Source of the DNA: Sphingobacteriaceae bacterium
GTDB taxonomy: Bacteria; Bacteroidota; Bacteroidia; Sphingobacteriales; Sphingobacteriaceae
Direction: 5' to 3'
Assembly: GCA_014380615.1 (NCBI GenBank)
Contig: JACMJM010000014.1
Coordinates: forward strand, 184,311 to 248,310
Length of the DNA: 64,000 bases
The translations under genes and the position numbers were made by a program. Positions 26,969 to 36,080 of this stretch are shown here, one piece after another. Within the stretch, counting starts at the first letter, position 1, and every line of letters begins with the position of its first letter. Below the pieces are notes generated by a model. That model was not told the origin of the DNA. It saw only the letters and a list, made by a program, of their open reading frames with translations, and made no database searches.

Positions 26969-28114
26969 ATGCTTTCAGATAAATACCTCGAGATACGAAA
27001 CCTTACCGAAGAAATTTGCCGACCGCTTAAAACGGAAGACTATGTGGTACAACCGGTGGTTGATGTAAGTCCGCCTAAATGGCATTTGGGACACACTTCC
27101 TGGTTTTTTGAAACCTTTCTATTAAAACCACATCTGAAAGATTATACGGAGTTTGACCCGAATTACAATTTCGTATTTAATAGCTATTATGAAACAATCG
27201 GAGCGCGTTTAATTCGAACAGACAGAGGAAATTTAAGTCGGCCTTCGGTTGAAGATATTTACAATTACAGAAAGCATGTCGACCGATATATGCAAGTCCT
27301 TCTCGATGATGAGGCCAAAACTGCCAATTTAAAAGAGATTATTGAGCTAGGCTTCAATCACGAACAACAGCATCAGGAACTCCTGCTCACCGATATAAAA
27401 TACATTTTGGGGCATAACCCCTTGTTTCCGGCATATATCGATTCTGAAAAACCATTTTTCAGGGTTGAGCCCGGAACGTTCATCGAGATTCCCGAAGGAA
27501 TCTACCCAATAGGCTTTAACGGCGATGGCTTTTGTTTTGATAATGAGTTGGGCAGCCATAACGTATTTCTTCAGGATTATAAGATCCGCTCTTCACTGGT
27601 AAGTAACGCTGAATATTTGGAATTCATTAATGCCGGAGCTTACAAAAACTTCGAATACTGGCATCTGGAAGGCTGGGAATGGGTAAAACAGAACCAGATT
27701 GCAGCACCTCTTTATTGGTATAATATCGATGGGCAGTGGTGTCACTACACACTACAAGGTTTAAAGCCATTAACTCTTGATGAAGCCGTATGTCATATCA
27801 GCTACTACGAGGCTCATGCTTACGCCGCCTGGGCAGGAAAACGACTCCCAACAGAATTCGAATGGGAAACCGCATCCTCAAAACTAAACTGGGGCGAGCG
27901 TTGGGAATGGACCGAAAGTGCATATCTCCCCTATCCGGGCTTTAAAAAAGAAAAAGGAGCGATAGGTGAATACAATGGAAAATTCATGATAAATCAAATG
28001 GTTTTACGAGGAGCATCTGAAGTGACCTCGCCCGGACATAGCAGGCCTAGCTACCGCAATTTTTTTCACCCCTATCTACGATGGCAATACACAGGTATTC
28101 GCCTTGCACAATAA
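26969..28114 (+). CDS. egtB: Ergothioneine biosynthesis sulfoxide synthase EgtB
   Basis: 381 residues. EgtB is an iron enzyme that joins trimethylhistidine (hercynine) to a thiol donor with oxygen. N-terminal DinB-like part carries the iron-binding His motif FNHEQQHQELLLTDIKY and an upstream His in KWHLGHTSWFFE; the C-terminal FGE-sulfatase domain reads FCFDNELGSHNVFL, ISYYEAHAYAAWAGKRLPTEFEWE and ends YTGIRLAQ. It is six bases before egtD, the matching methyltransferase. No egtA, egtC or egtE is nearby, as in many bacteria that use cysteine or other thiols directly; the donor here is unknown. Confidence 0.94.
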   Translation: MLSDKYLEIRNLTEEICRPLKTEDYVVQPVVDVSPPKWHLGHTSWFFETFLLKPHLKDYTEFDPNYNFVFNSYYETIGARLIRTDRGNLSRPSVEDIYNYRKHVDRYMQVLLDDEAKTANLKEIIELGFNHEQQHQELLLTDIKYILGHNPLFPAYIDSEKPFFRVEPGTFIEIPEGIYPIGFNGDGFCFDNELGSHNVFLQDYKIRSSLVSNAEYLEFINAGAYKNFEYWHLEGWEWVKQNQIAAPLYWYNIDGQWCHYTLQGLKPLTLDEAVCHISYYEAHAYAAWAGKRLPTEFEWETASSKLNWGERWEWTESAYLPYPGFKKEKGAIGEYNGKFMINQMVLRGASEVTSPGHSRPSYRNFFHPYLRWQYTGIRLAQ

Positions 28115-28119
28115 ATAAC

Positions 28120-29091
28120 ATGAATAAGTCTACCAGTAAACAAGCCGATTCAGCCGAAACATTTAAGCAAGATGTAATTAATGGATTAACTTCATCGCCT
28201 AAACACCTCCATTCAAAATACTTGTACGACAAACGGGGCGATAAGCTTTTTCAGAAAATAATGGAGGCTGAACAATACTATGTAACCGACGCCGAACTCG
28301 AAATATTTAATACCCGTTGCGGAGAAATGCTTGAAATCACGAATCATTTTGAGGGTCCGTTTGATATTATCGAACTTGGAGCAGGTGATGCATTAAAATC
28401 GAGGGAGTTACTGAAATGTCTTTCGGAATCAGGAAAAGACTTTACCTATTATCCCATAGACATTTCTGCCAATATTGTTGAACTGGTAGAGAAGGATCTT
28501 CCAAAAAGAATTAAAGATCTCAAAATAAAAGGTATAGTGGGCGATTATTTTATCGCCCTTGAAGAAGCGAAAAAGCTTTCTCAACATCCGCGACTTGTAC
28601 TTTTTCTCGGGGGAAACCTGGGAAATATGCTCCCGGAAGAGGCCATTAAATTCTGCAAAGAACTGCATGCTCATCTTTCAAAAGGCGATCTGTTATTAAT
28701 CGGTTTCGATCTAAAGAAAAACCCCTGGACTATTTTTAATGCCTACAACGATAAAGACGGCATTACCCGGGAATTTAATCTTAATCTTCTTAAAAGGATA
28801 AACCGTGAGTTAAGCGCAAATATCACAGTAACCCAGTTTGAGCATTACGAAAGCTATGATCCCGAAACCGGGGCCTGCAAAAGCTATCTTTTTAGCCTAA
28901 AAGAGCAAACCGTAGTTATTGATAGTGCTGAAATTAAGTTTAATGAAAATGAGCCTGTTTTTGTGGAAACTTCGCATAAATATTCGCTGGAAGAGACTTA
29001 TAAACTAGCGAAGAAATCGGGATTTAAACCTGTTAAACAACTGCTAGACTCTAAAAACTGGTTTGCGGATGTGGTTTGGGAGAGGGGGTGA
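28120..29091 (+). CDS. egtD: L-histidine N-alpha-methyltransferase EgtD
   Basis: 323 residues from ATG 28120, chosen because it follows the egtB stop; an upstream in-frame start would lie inside egtB. EgtD trimethylates histidine to hercynine with SAM, the first step of ergothioneine synthesis. Family signs: PKHLHSKYLYDKRGDKLFQKIMEAEQYYVTDAE, SAM motif IIELGAGDALKSREL, and LVLFLGGNLGNMLPEEA. The last codons run directly into a purine-rich repeat (about 29091-29145). Confidence 0.94.
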   Translation: MNKSTSKQADSAETFKQDVINGLTSSPKHLHSKYLYDKRGDKLFQKIMEAEQYYVTDAELEIFNTRCGEMLEITNHFEGPFDIIELGAGDALKSRELLKCLSESGKDFTYYPIDISANIVELVEKDLPKRIKDLKIKGIVGDYFIALEEAKKLSQHPRLVLFLGGNLGNMLPEEAIKFCKELHAHLSKGDLLLIGFDLKKNPWTIFNAYNDKDGITREFNLNLLKRINRELSANITVTQFEHYESYDPETGACKSYLFSLKEQTVVIDSAEIKFNENEPVFVETSHKYSLEETYKLAKKSGFKPVKQLLDSKNWFADVVWERG

Positions 29092-29145
29092 AGGAAGGAA
29101 GGAGGGAATGAGTGAAGGAAGGAATGAGGGAATTAAGGAAGGAAG
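29091..29145. repeat. Purine-rich GGAATGAG/GAAGGAAGG repeat
   Basis: Right after the egtD stop, GAAGGAAGG and GGAATGAG units recur irregularly for about 55 bases. The same word family appears between grpE and dnaJ (40115-40281), suggesting a dispersed low-complexity intergenic element in this genome. It codes for nothing convincing. Confidence 0.6.
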
Positions 29146-29152
29146 CCTCAAA

Positions 29153-30214
29153 TTAAATTATCTGTTCTTCGTAAACCAATTTACCTTTGGGCAACTTTTT
29201 GGTGGTATCAATTACCCAGGCCGACAGATACACACAACCGTCGGTTTCAAAACGAAGTTTAAAAAAGCCCTTTGCTTTTACGCCATATCTCAAATACTTA
29301 CCATTCTGAACTACATATTTAACTTTTGATCCTGAACCGCTTACTATGAAGTGATTATGTTCTTTACAAATGTACTGGAGATTATGTTCGTGTCCGGCGG
29401 CGTAGATTAATCCGGGATATTGAGCCAAAATCTCTTTAAGTTTCTTTCTCAATCGCCGGTAGCGGGGATGGGCTATGTCTTCTCGTGCGCCCAGAAACTT
29501 CCTGTACAAAGGCAATAATGAGCCAATGCCGGGCAATGGTATCCAGGCAGCATCATCATACAAGGTCAATGGAAAAATATGATGCTTTAATTTAAACTTA
29601 CCCCCGTGAATAGCATAACTATAAACCGGGTGATGGCCCGCGATAAGTAAATGCTTATCCTTATTGCGGTCTAAAATCTCAATAAGCTGTTCGAAAAACT
29701 CTTCCTCTGTAGAAACCGAACAGCCATACTGCTTGCCGATGGGCCTAAGTCCGGTTTGGAGCCACCATTGGGTATCAATAGCAACAATGGTGAGATGCTC
29801 GTTTAAATTAATCTCCACTGGACCCGGGCATCCGTTAGCGGGTAAAAAAACCTCCCGTTCACCAAAAAGCTCCCGCATATATTGCTCCTGCCGGATAATG
29901 TATTCGTAACCATCTTTCCGCCCTTTGTTCCAGTCGTGGTTGCCTGCTATAAAAATCAACTTGCCATTATATCCCTTCAATGCTTCGTGGTGCTGAATTA
30001 AAGTGCGTTCGGCACTTTTTCGAAGAATATTGCTAGTTGGCGGCAAACCTCGCGGATAGATGTTGTCTCCTAAAAAAATTACTCCCGAATCTTGCTTTTC
30101 ATCGAAATGAGAACAAAGAGTTTGTAATACGGGATCGGGGCGGGCTAAAGAAATATCGCCTGTATCACCAATCAAGAATAATTCAAAGGGTACTTTTGGC
30201 TGATGTTCAGTCAT
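29153..30214 (-). CDS. Calcineurin-like metallophosphoesterase
   Basis: 353 residues. All five metallophosphoesterase blocks are present: FLIGDTGDIS, IFLGDNIYPRG, FIAGNHDWNKG, LIAGHHPVYSY and YAAGHEHNLQYI. The layout resembles purple-acid-phosphatase-type or PhoD-like cytosolic enzymes with a two-metal centre. No signal peptide is seen. Substrate unknown. Converges with egtD; enoyl-CoA hydratase lies 38 bases upstream on the same strand, so they may share a transcript. Confidence 0.88.
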   Translation of the reverse strand: MTEHQPKVPFELFLIGDTGDISLARPDPVLQTLCSHFDEKQDSGVIFLGDNIYPRGLPPTSNILRKSAERTLIQHHEALKGYNGKLIFIAGNHDWNKGRKDGYEYIIRQEQYMRELFGEREVFLPANGCPGPVEINLNEHLTIVAIDTQWWLQTGLRPIGKQYGCSVSTEEEFFEQLIEILDRNKDKHLLIAGHHPVYSYAIHGGKFKLKHHIFPLTLYDDAAWIPLPGIGSLLPLYRKFLGAREDIAHPRYRRLRKKLKEILAQYPGLIYAAGHEHNLQYICKEHNHFIVSGSGSKVKYVVQNGKYLRYGVKAKGFFKLRFETDGCVYLSAWVIDTTKKLPKGKLVYEEQII

Positions 30215-30252
30215 TATTTGCTAACAAGCCTGCGTTTAGATTGTTGGATGAA

Positions 30253-31029
30253 TTACCACTTAGGATGTTTTTTATCGAGAAAGGCCGCTATCCCTTTCTT
30301 ACAATCGTCTGTTAATCGTGCTTCTGCATTCACACGTGCAGCATAATTTAAACTTTCATCTACCGATAGATGCCGTATTTTAGCTAATAAAGCTTTTGTT
30401 GATTTAATCGATTGGGATGATGTATTTAAAATAAGCATTTGCGCATATGCCGCAACAGCGTCGACTATTTTGCTTTTTTCATTAATAAAATTTACCAGCC
30501 CGTATTGATATGCCGTCTCCGCGCTTATCAGTTCACCACTCAACAGCAGTTCACGACTTCGGCCCTCTCCTATTTTATTGATCAGAAACGTGGCTACAAT
30601 TGCCGGCACAAACCCGATTTTAACTTCGGTATATCCAAAAACTGCTTCGGGAACAGCAAATACGATATCACAAACCGAAACCAATCCGCAACCACCCGCA
30701 ATGGCATTTCCTTCCACCTGTGCTATTACGGGTTTCTCCAGGTTATAAATCGCAGAAAATAAAAGCTTTAATTGAATAGAATCATCAAGATTTTGCTGAT
30801 AAGTATTAGACTGTAATTGCTGCAGGTATGCCAGATCTGCACCCGCACTAAAGGTATCACCAGAACTTTTTAAAATCACCACCTTAACTTCATCGCTTAA
30901 CTCCGCTTCTTTAAATGCCGAAGTCATTTCGGCTATAAGTTGAGGATTAAGCGCATTTCGCTTTTCGGGACGATATAGCGTAATAGTCGCTATCTTTTTG
31001 TGAATATCAAAGAGGATGAATTCTCTCAT
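30253..31029 (-). CDS. Enoyl-CoA hydratase/isomerase family protein
   Basis: 258 residues. Crotonase fold with oxyanion-hole segments FSAGADLAYLQQL and VEGNAIAGGCGLVSVCDIVFA, and the catalytic-Glu region FGYTEVKIGFVPAIV. The sequence looks like the methylglutaconyl-CoA hydratase/enoyl-CoA hydratase group, involved in fatty-acid or leucine degradation. The exact substrate cannot be fixed from sequence. Lies ten bases downstream of comEC on the same strand. Confidence 0.9.
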   Translation of the reverse strand: MREFILFDIHKKIATITLYRPEKRNALNPQLIAEMTSAFKEAELSDEVKVVILKSSGDTFSAGADLAYLQQLQSNTYQQNLDDSIQLKLLFSAIYNLEKPVIAQVEGNAIAGGCGLVSVCDIVFAVPEAVFGYTEVKIGFVPAIVATFLINKIGEGRSRELLLSGELISAETAYQYGLVNFINEKSKIVDAVAAYAQMLILNTSSQSIKSTKALLAKIRHLSVDESLNYAARVNAEARLTDDCKKGIAAFLDKKHPKW

Positions 31030-31039
31030 TTCAGGCTTA

Positions 31040-33136
31040 TTACTCCAAAGGTATACTATAAGCGGGATTTTTCTTTAAAACATAATAATTTAAAGATAAG
31101 GCCGATGCTTCGTCCACCCAATTCTTTATCATATAATCAGCATTGGTAGCGTCAATCATCAAAAGTTTAAATTTTACATTTTTGACCAATTCTGTAAGCT
31201 TAATTTGGGGTCTCCCGGATAAAAGAACAACATCCACTTCAAATTGCTTTTGGAAAGAATAATTATCCAGCGATTTATTCCATATCATCATTCGCCAATC
31301 TCGAAACCGAAGAAAGTTCTCTTTAAAGAAAACGAGGTTATTTTCCAGGCTGTTATCGAGATTGAGATACCGGCTCCTGCTAGCGTAAGCTTCAACACAC
31401 GGCTGCACAAAAAAAGCCAGCGATTTATCAGCACTATCTAAATCCGAAAAAACATACGCCTCTTTTCCCGAAAAAATACTAAAAGCGGTGTTTTTTCTTA
31501 ATCCGTAAAAAGTTACAAAGTGTTTTTTTTGAGAAATGATATGGGTAGCCGACTGGTAAGAAATCAAAATTAAGCCCACAAGCAGGCTGGCATAAAGCAT
31601 ACGTTTATTCCGGTGTTGAAAAGCAATGGCAAGTAATGCGATACTTGCATACACCGACAGGTAAAATGCCAGACTGTCGTATTTTATAATATTGGCGAAA
31701 GGGAGCTTTTCAATAAAAAACAAACCCTCATCCATTAGCATTATTCCCTTTTCCAGCAGTAAACCTAGTGATTTGAGAGCCCAATCCCAAGGGATAAAAA
31801 GAAAAGCGATTCCCAAATACATGATAACTATAACCGGTAGCACGATAAACAAATTGCTCAGGAGGAAGTACACAGGAAACTGATGAAAATAATACATTGC
31901 AAGGGGAAAAGTAGCTAACTGCGCGGCACAAGATAAGGCTACATAACTCCAGATTTTATCACCTATCCAATTCCTGATATAAAATAGATGATAAATTTTA
32001 GGATAAAAATAAATGAGACCTAAAACCGCGAGGTAGGATAATTGGAATCCGACATCGAGCAAAAAATAGGGGTTATATAGTAAAAGGAAAACGGCCGACG
32101 TGGCAACCAGATTATACGAATTACTGCTTCGGTAAACTGCCTTACCCAAAACATACATACTTAGCATTAAGGCCGCACGACAAACAGAAGGCGAAAATCC
32201 GGTAATTAGCGAGTAGAACCAGATAAGAGAGATTATAATTACGGCCCTGAGAATCCTTAACTTCTTGTTTCTATTCATAAACCACAACATGGCATTAAGA
32301 ATATAAAATACAATTCCCACATGCATACCCGAGACCGAAAGCACGTGCATAGTCCCGGTTTTTGAATATGCACTTAGCACTTCCCGGCTTAGTTCGGCTT
32401 TGTAGCCCAGTATTAAGGTCGAAGCAACAGAGGCGGATTGCTTGTCGTGAATATATTCCTGATATTTTAGAACATAGGATTTCCGCAATTCCAGGGCCTT
32501 ATCAACCAAAAAATTCGCCTTATGCTTCCCTATAAGTTTTAGTTGAGATTCATTTATAAACGCCTGACGGCTGATGCCATGGTTGGCCAGAAACGTTTTA
32601 TAGTCAAATTCATAAGGATTCAATGGCGGATCTATCACATTAAAATCGCCCCTGATTAAAAGTTCGTCTCCAAAGTGATAGCTCTGCGTGTTGTTAAGCT
32701 TAAGAGCGATCATCAAGCTTCCCTCCCGTTTGCTAAACGAATTTCCCGAAAAACCTTGTTGTACTTCGGTTTCAAACCGTAAAATATTATTACTAAGCTT
32801 AGGCTCTGAACGTATCGCTACAATTAGTTCTTCGTCGTCAAAACTCGAGAAATGCTTCTCGCTTAACTCCGGGTTGTTTGTCAGCGTTAATGCCACTCCC
32901 GAAAAAAAAACCAACAAATGAAGTACCACTCCTGGTTTCCAGCGTGTTAAATAGATTTTAAATCGCTTATAACAGATTACCGTGAGCCATAGTGTAAGCA
33001 TACAGAATACCGTCAACCATACTACAAGCTGATAAATAAAGATCTGTGCGGGAAGACTGAAACCTAGAGTGATTCCGAGAATGAGTGGCAATAAAAGCCT
33101 CAAAAAAATTAATTCGCCTTTTTGAATAAGAACCAT
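31040..33136 (-). CDS. comEC: ComEC/Rec2-type DNA-uptake channel
   Basis: 698 residues. Polytopic membrane protein with an N-terminal soluble ComEC OB-like region (about 90-210, FDVIDPPLNPYEFDYKTFLANHGI) and the core competence domain (HVLSVSGMHVGIVFYILNAMLWF, ITGFSPSVCRAALMLSMYVLGK). These are the hallmark segments of the inner-membrane pore for single-stranded DNA import. The C-terminal region lacks a recognisable HxHxDH metallo-beta-lactamase motif, so it has no visible nuclease site. Its start overlaps the HhH-barrel gene stop by one base (TAATG). Co-expressed with that gene, so a role in DNA uptake is likely; competence itself is not shown. Confidence 0.9.
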   Translation of the reverse strand: MVLIQKGELIFLRLLLPLILGITLGFSLPAQIFIYQLVVWLTVFCMLTLWLTVICYKRFKIYLTRWKPGVVLHLLVFFSGVALTLTNNPELSEKHFSSFDDEELIVAIRSEPKLSNNILRFETEVQQGFSGNSFSKREGSLMIALKLNNTQSYHFGDELLIRGDFNVIDPPLNPYEFDYKTFLANHGISRQAFINESQLKLIGKHKANFLVDKALELRKSYVLKYQEYIHDKQSASVASTLILGYKAELSREVLSAYSKTGTMHVLSVSGMHVGIVFYILNAMLWFMNRNKKLRILRAVIIISLIWFYSLITGFSPSVCRAALMLSMYVLGKAVYRSSNSYNLVATSAVFLLLYNPYFLLDVGFQLSYLAVLGLIYFYPKIYHLFYIRNWIGDKIWSYVALSCAAQLATFPLAMYYFHQFPVYFLLSNLFIVLPVIVIMYLGIAFLFIPWDWALKSLGLLLEKGIMLMDEGLFFIEKLPFANIIKYDSLAFYLSVYASIALLAIAFQHRNKRMLYASLLVGLILISYQSATHIISQKKHFVTFYGLRKNTAFSIFSGKEAYVFSDLDSADKSLAFFVQPCVEAYASRSRYLNLDNSLENNLVFFKENFLRFRDWRMMIWNKSLDNYSFQKQFEVDVVLLSGRPQIKLTELVKNVKFKLLMIDATNADYMIKNWVDEASALSLNYYVLKKNPAYSIPLE

Positions 33137-35178
33137 TAAAATTGAATTCTTAGCTGTAGTTTAACATCCGATTTTTTATTACCCTCAATTTTCTCCGCTC
33201 CGGTGCCTATGGATTCAAGATCGGTATATGATGTAAGGGCGTATTTGATCCAAATATCCGCAGAGCGGTTTACCCGCCATCTGCCGTTTAGATAAAAGCG
33301 TGTTCCGCGATTTTGGTAAGCAGGTAAAGAATAATTATATAAAACATCATTTTCAAACGCATACACACGCGAATTAAAACCGGGGGTATCAAATATCGCA
33401 AACCTGAAATTGCCCGATAGCCGGGATAACATCGGGTTAAAAACAAGATCCTGAAATATTACATAACCATTTTCCAACTCCTTATCCTTCTCATATTTTA
33501 CTACCTCCACCCTGTTTCTTAGTTGTAAGGCAGTAGATAATTTATAGCTCAGTTCGAACCGGAAATTTTCCTTTCGCACCGTAGAAAGTTGATTGATCGT
33601 ATTTTCTTCGCTATCGTTTTCTTCCTTTTGTTCGTATTTGTACCTCAGTACCGTACTTATTCTTTTTGATGGTGAATAAGACAGTTGTGAGAGCCACTCA
33701 ATTCCGGATGAAGGCGCATCAGCACGAAATCTGAGCCAGGGAAACTTGAAAAAATCAGCGTATAAATTAAACTGTATTTTCTTGTCGGGAGAAACCATCA
33801 ATCCCGAATAAAAACCCTTTTCATTTACCGCATTTGTGCCTTCGGATACAGCCTGATTAAAAAAGGAATGATAGTTTTTTTGATAATCGCGTTGAAACAA
33901 AATTAAAGAAACCTTTGGCGACAGACTGGCTAAAACCCCGTTAAGGTAAGCATATCCTGAATTTAAACTTCGGGCGGCTTCGCCAAAAAAGAATAAGTTC
34001 CTCCAATTGTAATTATAATAAGCACTCAGGTTACTCAATTCTGTACCCGAAAAACTATACGCTTTATAAGCCCCCTCACCTTTTTCTAATTCCTTATTAA
34101 TTTCTGTACTATAAAACGTACCCCCTAATCTTAATTGATGGTTTGTATATTGAATGTTCCCGCCATAAACTAATTGCTTTACCGTACTTTGGTTTTCTAC
34201 TTCATTAACGGTTCGATGAAAACCTGTGGCATTTATAGATGATATTTTTTCTGATCCATCAACAACATCTATAGCACCATCCATATTCCGCAGAGATACA
34301 AAAGGCGTAAAATCCACTTTTCCATAGTGCAGAGTAGTTGCAAGGCCCCTTAAAAACAACAACTCATTGGTAGATGTGTAGGGTTTAAGCCCGGTATTGT
34401 TTTTTGTAATACTGGCTACATCAGCTCCCTTTCCAAAACTCAGTCCGGTCCACATACTTAAACCTTGTGCAAATTGGAGTGAATAATCTCCGATTATCAG
34501 TTTCCTGAGAACGCCTTTCGCCCGGTAAGCAATATTGCCCGAATAAAAATCGAATCCCCGGTGCCTATTATCAAAACTAAATTTTTCGCCCGCATCTTTT
34601 TCCATATTTAACGAGGCTGTAAGATGCTCCCCAAAATTACACCTGTACCTGGAAAGAAACCTTGGCTGGGCCCCGATATAGTTTGACTTTTCAGGGTTTT
34701 GTTGCCCGATATACCCACTCTGCTGTTGTAGAACCTGCGCATACGTAACTATTATCTCCCCGTTTGCCTCCTTTATAAGGCCTTTTAATTTAATTTCCGA
34801 GATTGGCAAGGCTTCCTCCAAGGTGCAAAATGGTAGCAGTTTTTTAATCGTTTCCCCTGAAAACTCTGGTATAGATTGTAATTCGTAAAATTCCAGTATT
34901 CTCCCGTTTTCATTGCGATGTTTTAGAAACGCGTTTATTTGAGGTTGTGAAAGGAAAATAAGTTCTTGTAATTGCTCTGCGGTTACTTTATTCAAATTAA
35001 TCGGATGCTTTAAATAATAATTCAGCCGTTCAGAAAGCTCAGAATAATCAAAATCCTCGGGTGCGTTCTCAGCAATCGATTCGATAATCTGCTCAATAAA
35101 ACGATCGTTTTCTGACTGAGCCCTAAGCTTAACGCTCGAAAACATCAACAGAATAAAGAGAAACAGCTTAGAATTCAT
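33136..35178 (-). CDS. Helix-hairpin-helix (ComEA-like) protein with outer-membrane barrel-like body
   Basis: 680 residues. Signal peptide LFLFILLMFSSVKLRAQ. Residues about 57-125 hold helix-hairpin-helix sequences of the ComEA type (INLNKVTAEQLQELIFLSQP, then ILEFYELQSIPEFS). The rest is rich in alternating hydrophobic strands and aromatic ends (SLQFAQGLSMWTGLSFG, RFELSYKLSTALQLRNRVEV) and closes with KLQLRIQF, whose terminal Phe is an outer-membrane barrel hallmark. So it combines a DNA-binding module with a membrane barrel. It is adjacent to and overlaps comEC; transformation-related DNA capture is a reasonable hypothesis, not proven. Confidence 0.8.
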   Translation of the reverse strand: MNSKLFLFILLMFSSVKLRAQSENDRFIEQIIESIAENAPEDFDYSELSERLNYYLKHPINLNKVTAEQLQELIFLSQPQINAFLKHRNENGRILEFYELQSIPEFSGETIKKLLPFCTLEEALPISEIKLKGLIKEANGEIIVTYAQVLQQQSGYIGQQNPEKSNYIGAQPRFLSRYRCNFGEHLTASLNMEKDAGEKFSFDNRHRGFDFYSGNIAYRAKGVLRKLIIGDYSLQFAQGLSMWTGLSFGKGADVASITKNNTGLKPYTSTNELLFLRGLATTLHYGKVDFTPFVSLRNMDGAIDVVDGSEKISSINATGFHRTVNEVENQSTVKQLVYGGNIQYTNHQLRLGGTFYSTEINKELEKGEGAYKAYSFSGTELSNLSAYYNYNWRNLFFFGEAARSLNSGYAYLNGVLASLSPKVSLILFQRDYQKNYHSFFNQAVSEGTNAVNEKGFYSGLMVSPDKKIQFNLYADFFKFPWLRFRADAPSSGIEWLSQLSYSPSKRISTVLRYKYEQKEENDSEENTINQLSTVRKENFRFELSYKLSTALQLRNRVEVVKYEKDKELENGYVIFQDLVFNPMLSRLSGNFRFAIFDTPGFNSRVYAFENDVLYNYSLPAYQNRGTRFYLNGRWRVNRSADIWIKYALTSYTDLESIGTGAEKIEGNKKSDVKLQLRIQF

Positions 35179-35980
35179 AACTTAAAGCTATCTGCGGAGA
35201 AAATCCCAGATAAGGATGAGATGAAGCCGCCGCATCTAATTTCAAATCATATAGCTGACATCCGAAACCCGCAAACTGCCTGAAAGGATTGGCGGACATG
35301 CCTCCCCTAAAGGCCAACCAGTTTACCGCTGAATACTCCAGCCCGCACTTAATATCGGTTACAGAATTCAGGGTTTTGCTAATCCCGCTGTTTAGTAAAA
35401 CTTTATCCGTTACCTTATACGAAGCACCAAACTCTAAACATACCGGAATTATCGCGTTAACTTCTGTATCAAAGCCACTCCTACCGGGGTTTGTGATATG
35501 TGTACCGATTATTAGATTCTCGCTAACGAAATATTGCAGGCCTGCCTCAGCCGTATAGGCCCTGGCACTCCCATACTGGCTTATTTTAACCTGATGAAGA
35601 TTAAAGTTTATAGCCGCGGATATAGTACTACCAAACCTGCGGGCATAACTAATGCCAATTTTTTGTTCGCTGTAGGCGGAAAAACCATAATTATGAAAGC
35701 TTAAGCCGATAACATTACCGCCATGCAGGGGATAAGCGATAACCGCCGATTGCGTACTCAGCTCCGGATTTAAATAATTGTTTTGGTAGGATATGGAAGC
35801 AGCCGGGTGTTTTAAGGCTGAAAGTCCCGATTGATTAGATTGCAAACTCCATACATCCTGCAAGGCTACTCCGGTATTTCCTAATGCGGTAATACGCGGC
35901 CCCGAATTGATCTCTTGAGAAAAAATAGGTAGTGCAATGCCCAAAAGCATGTACAAAGCACTTAGGTAGAAACGCTTCAT
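35168..35980 (-). CDS. PorV/PorQ-like outer-membrane barrel protein
   Basis: 270 residues. Signal peptide (YMLLGIALPIFSQ), then a compact beta-barrel with the PorV/PorQ/UPF0164-type opening RITALGNTGVALQDVWSLQSNQSGLS and the C-terminal strand ending IALSYEF. PorV and PorQ relatives work with type IX secretion; this one is shorter and lies in an operon with the HhH-barrel and comEC genes, overlapping the former by 11 bases. Its role there is unknown. Confidence 0.75.
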   Translation of the reverse strand: MKRFYLSALYMLLGIALPIFSQEINSGPRITALGNTGVALQDVWSLQSNQSGLSALKHPAASISYQNNYLNPELSTQSAVIAYPLHGGNVIGLSFHNYGFSAYSEQKIGISYARRFGSTISAAINFNLHQVKISQYGSARAYTAEAGLQYFVSENLIIGTHITNPGRSGFDTEVNAIIPVCLEFGASYKVTDKVLLNSGISKTLNSVTDIKCGLEYSAVNWLAFRGGMSANPFRQFAGFGCQLYDLKLDAAASSHPYLGFSPQIALSYEF

Positions 35981-36080
35981 TAGATGAAAGTATAAATTTT
36001 TGAATTAAAATGAAATAAATTGTATTTCTTGCGTTACATTTATCATAGTTTGGCATCTAACAGACATCAATTAAATAAAC

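Noticed and set aside
29063..29329. 88-residue open frame with repeated Glu-Gly residues overlapping egtD's end
   Set aside because: Produced by translating the purine-rich repeat; no family match and overlaps two real genes.
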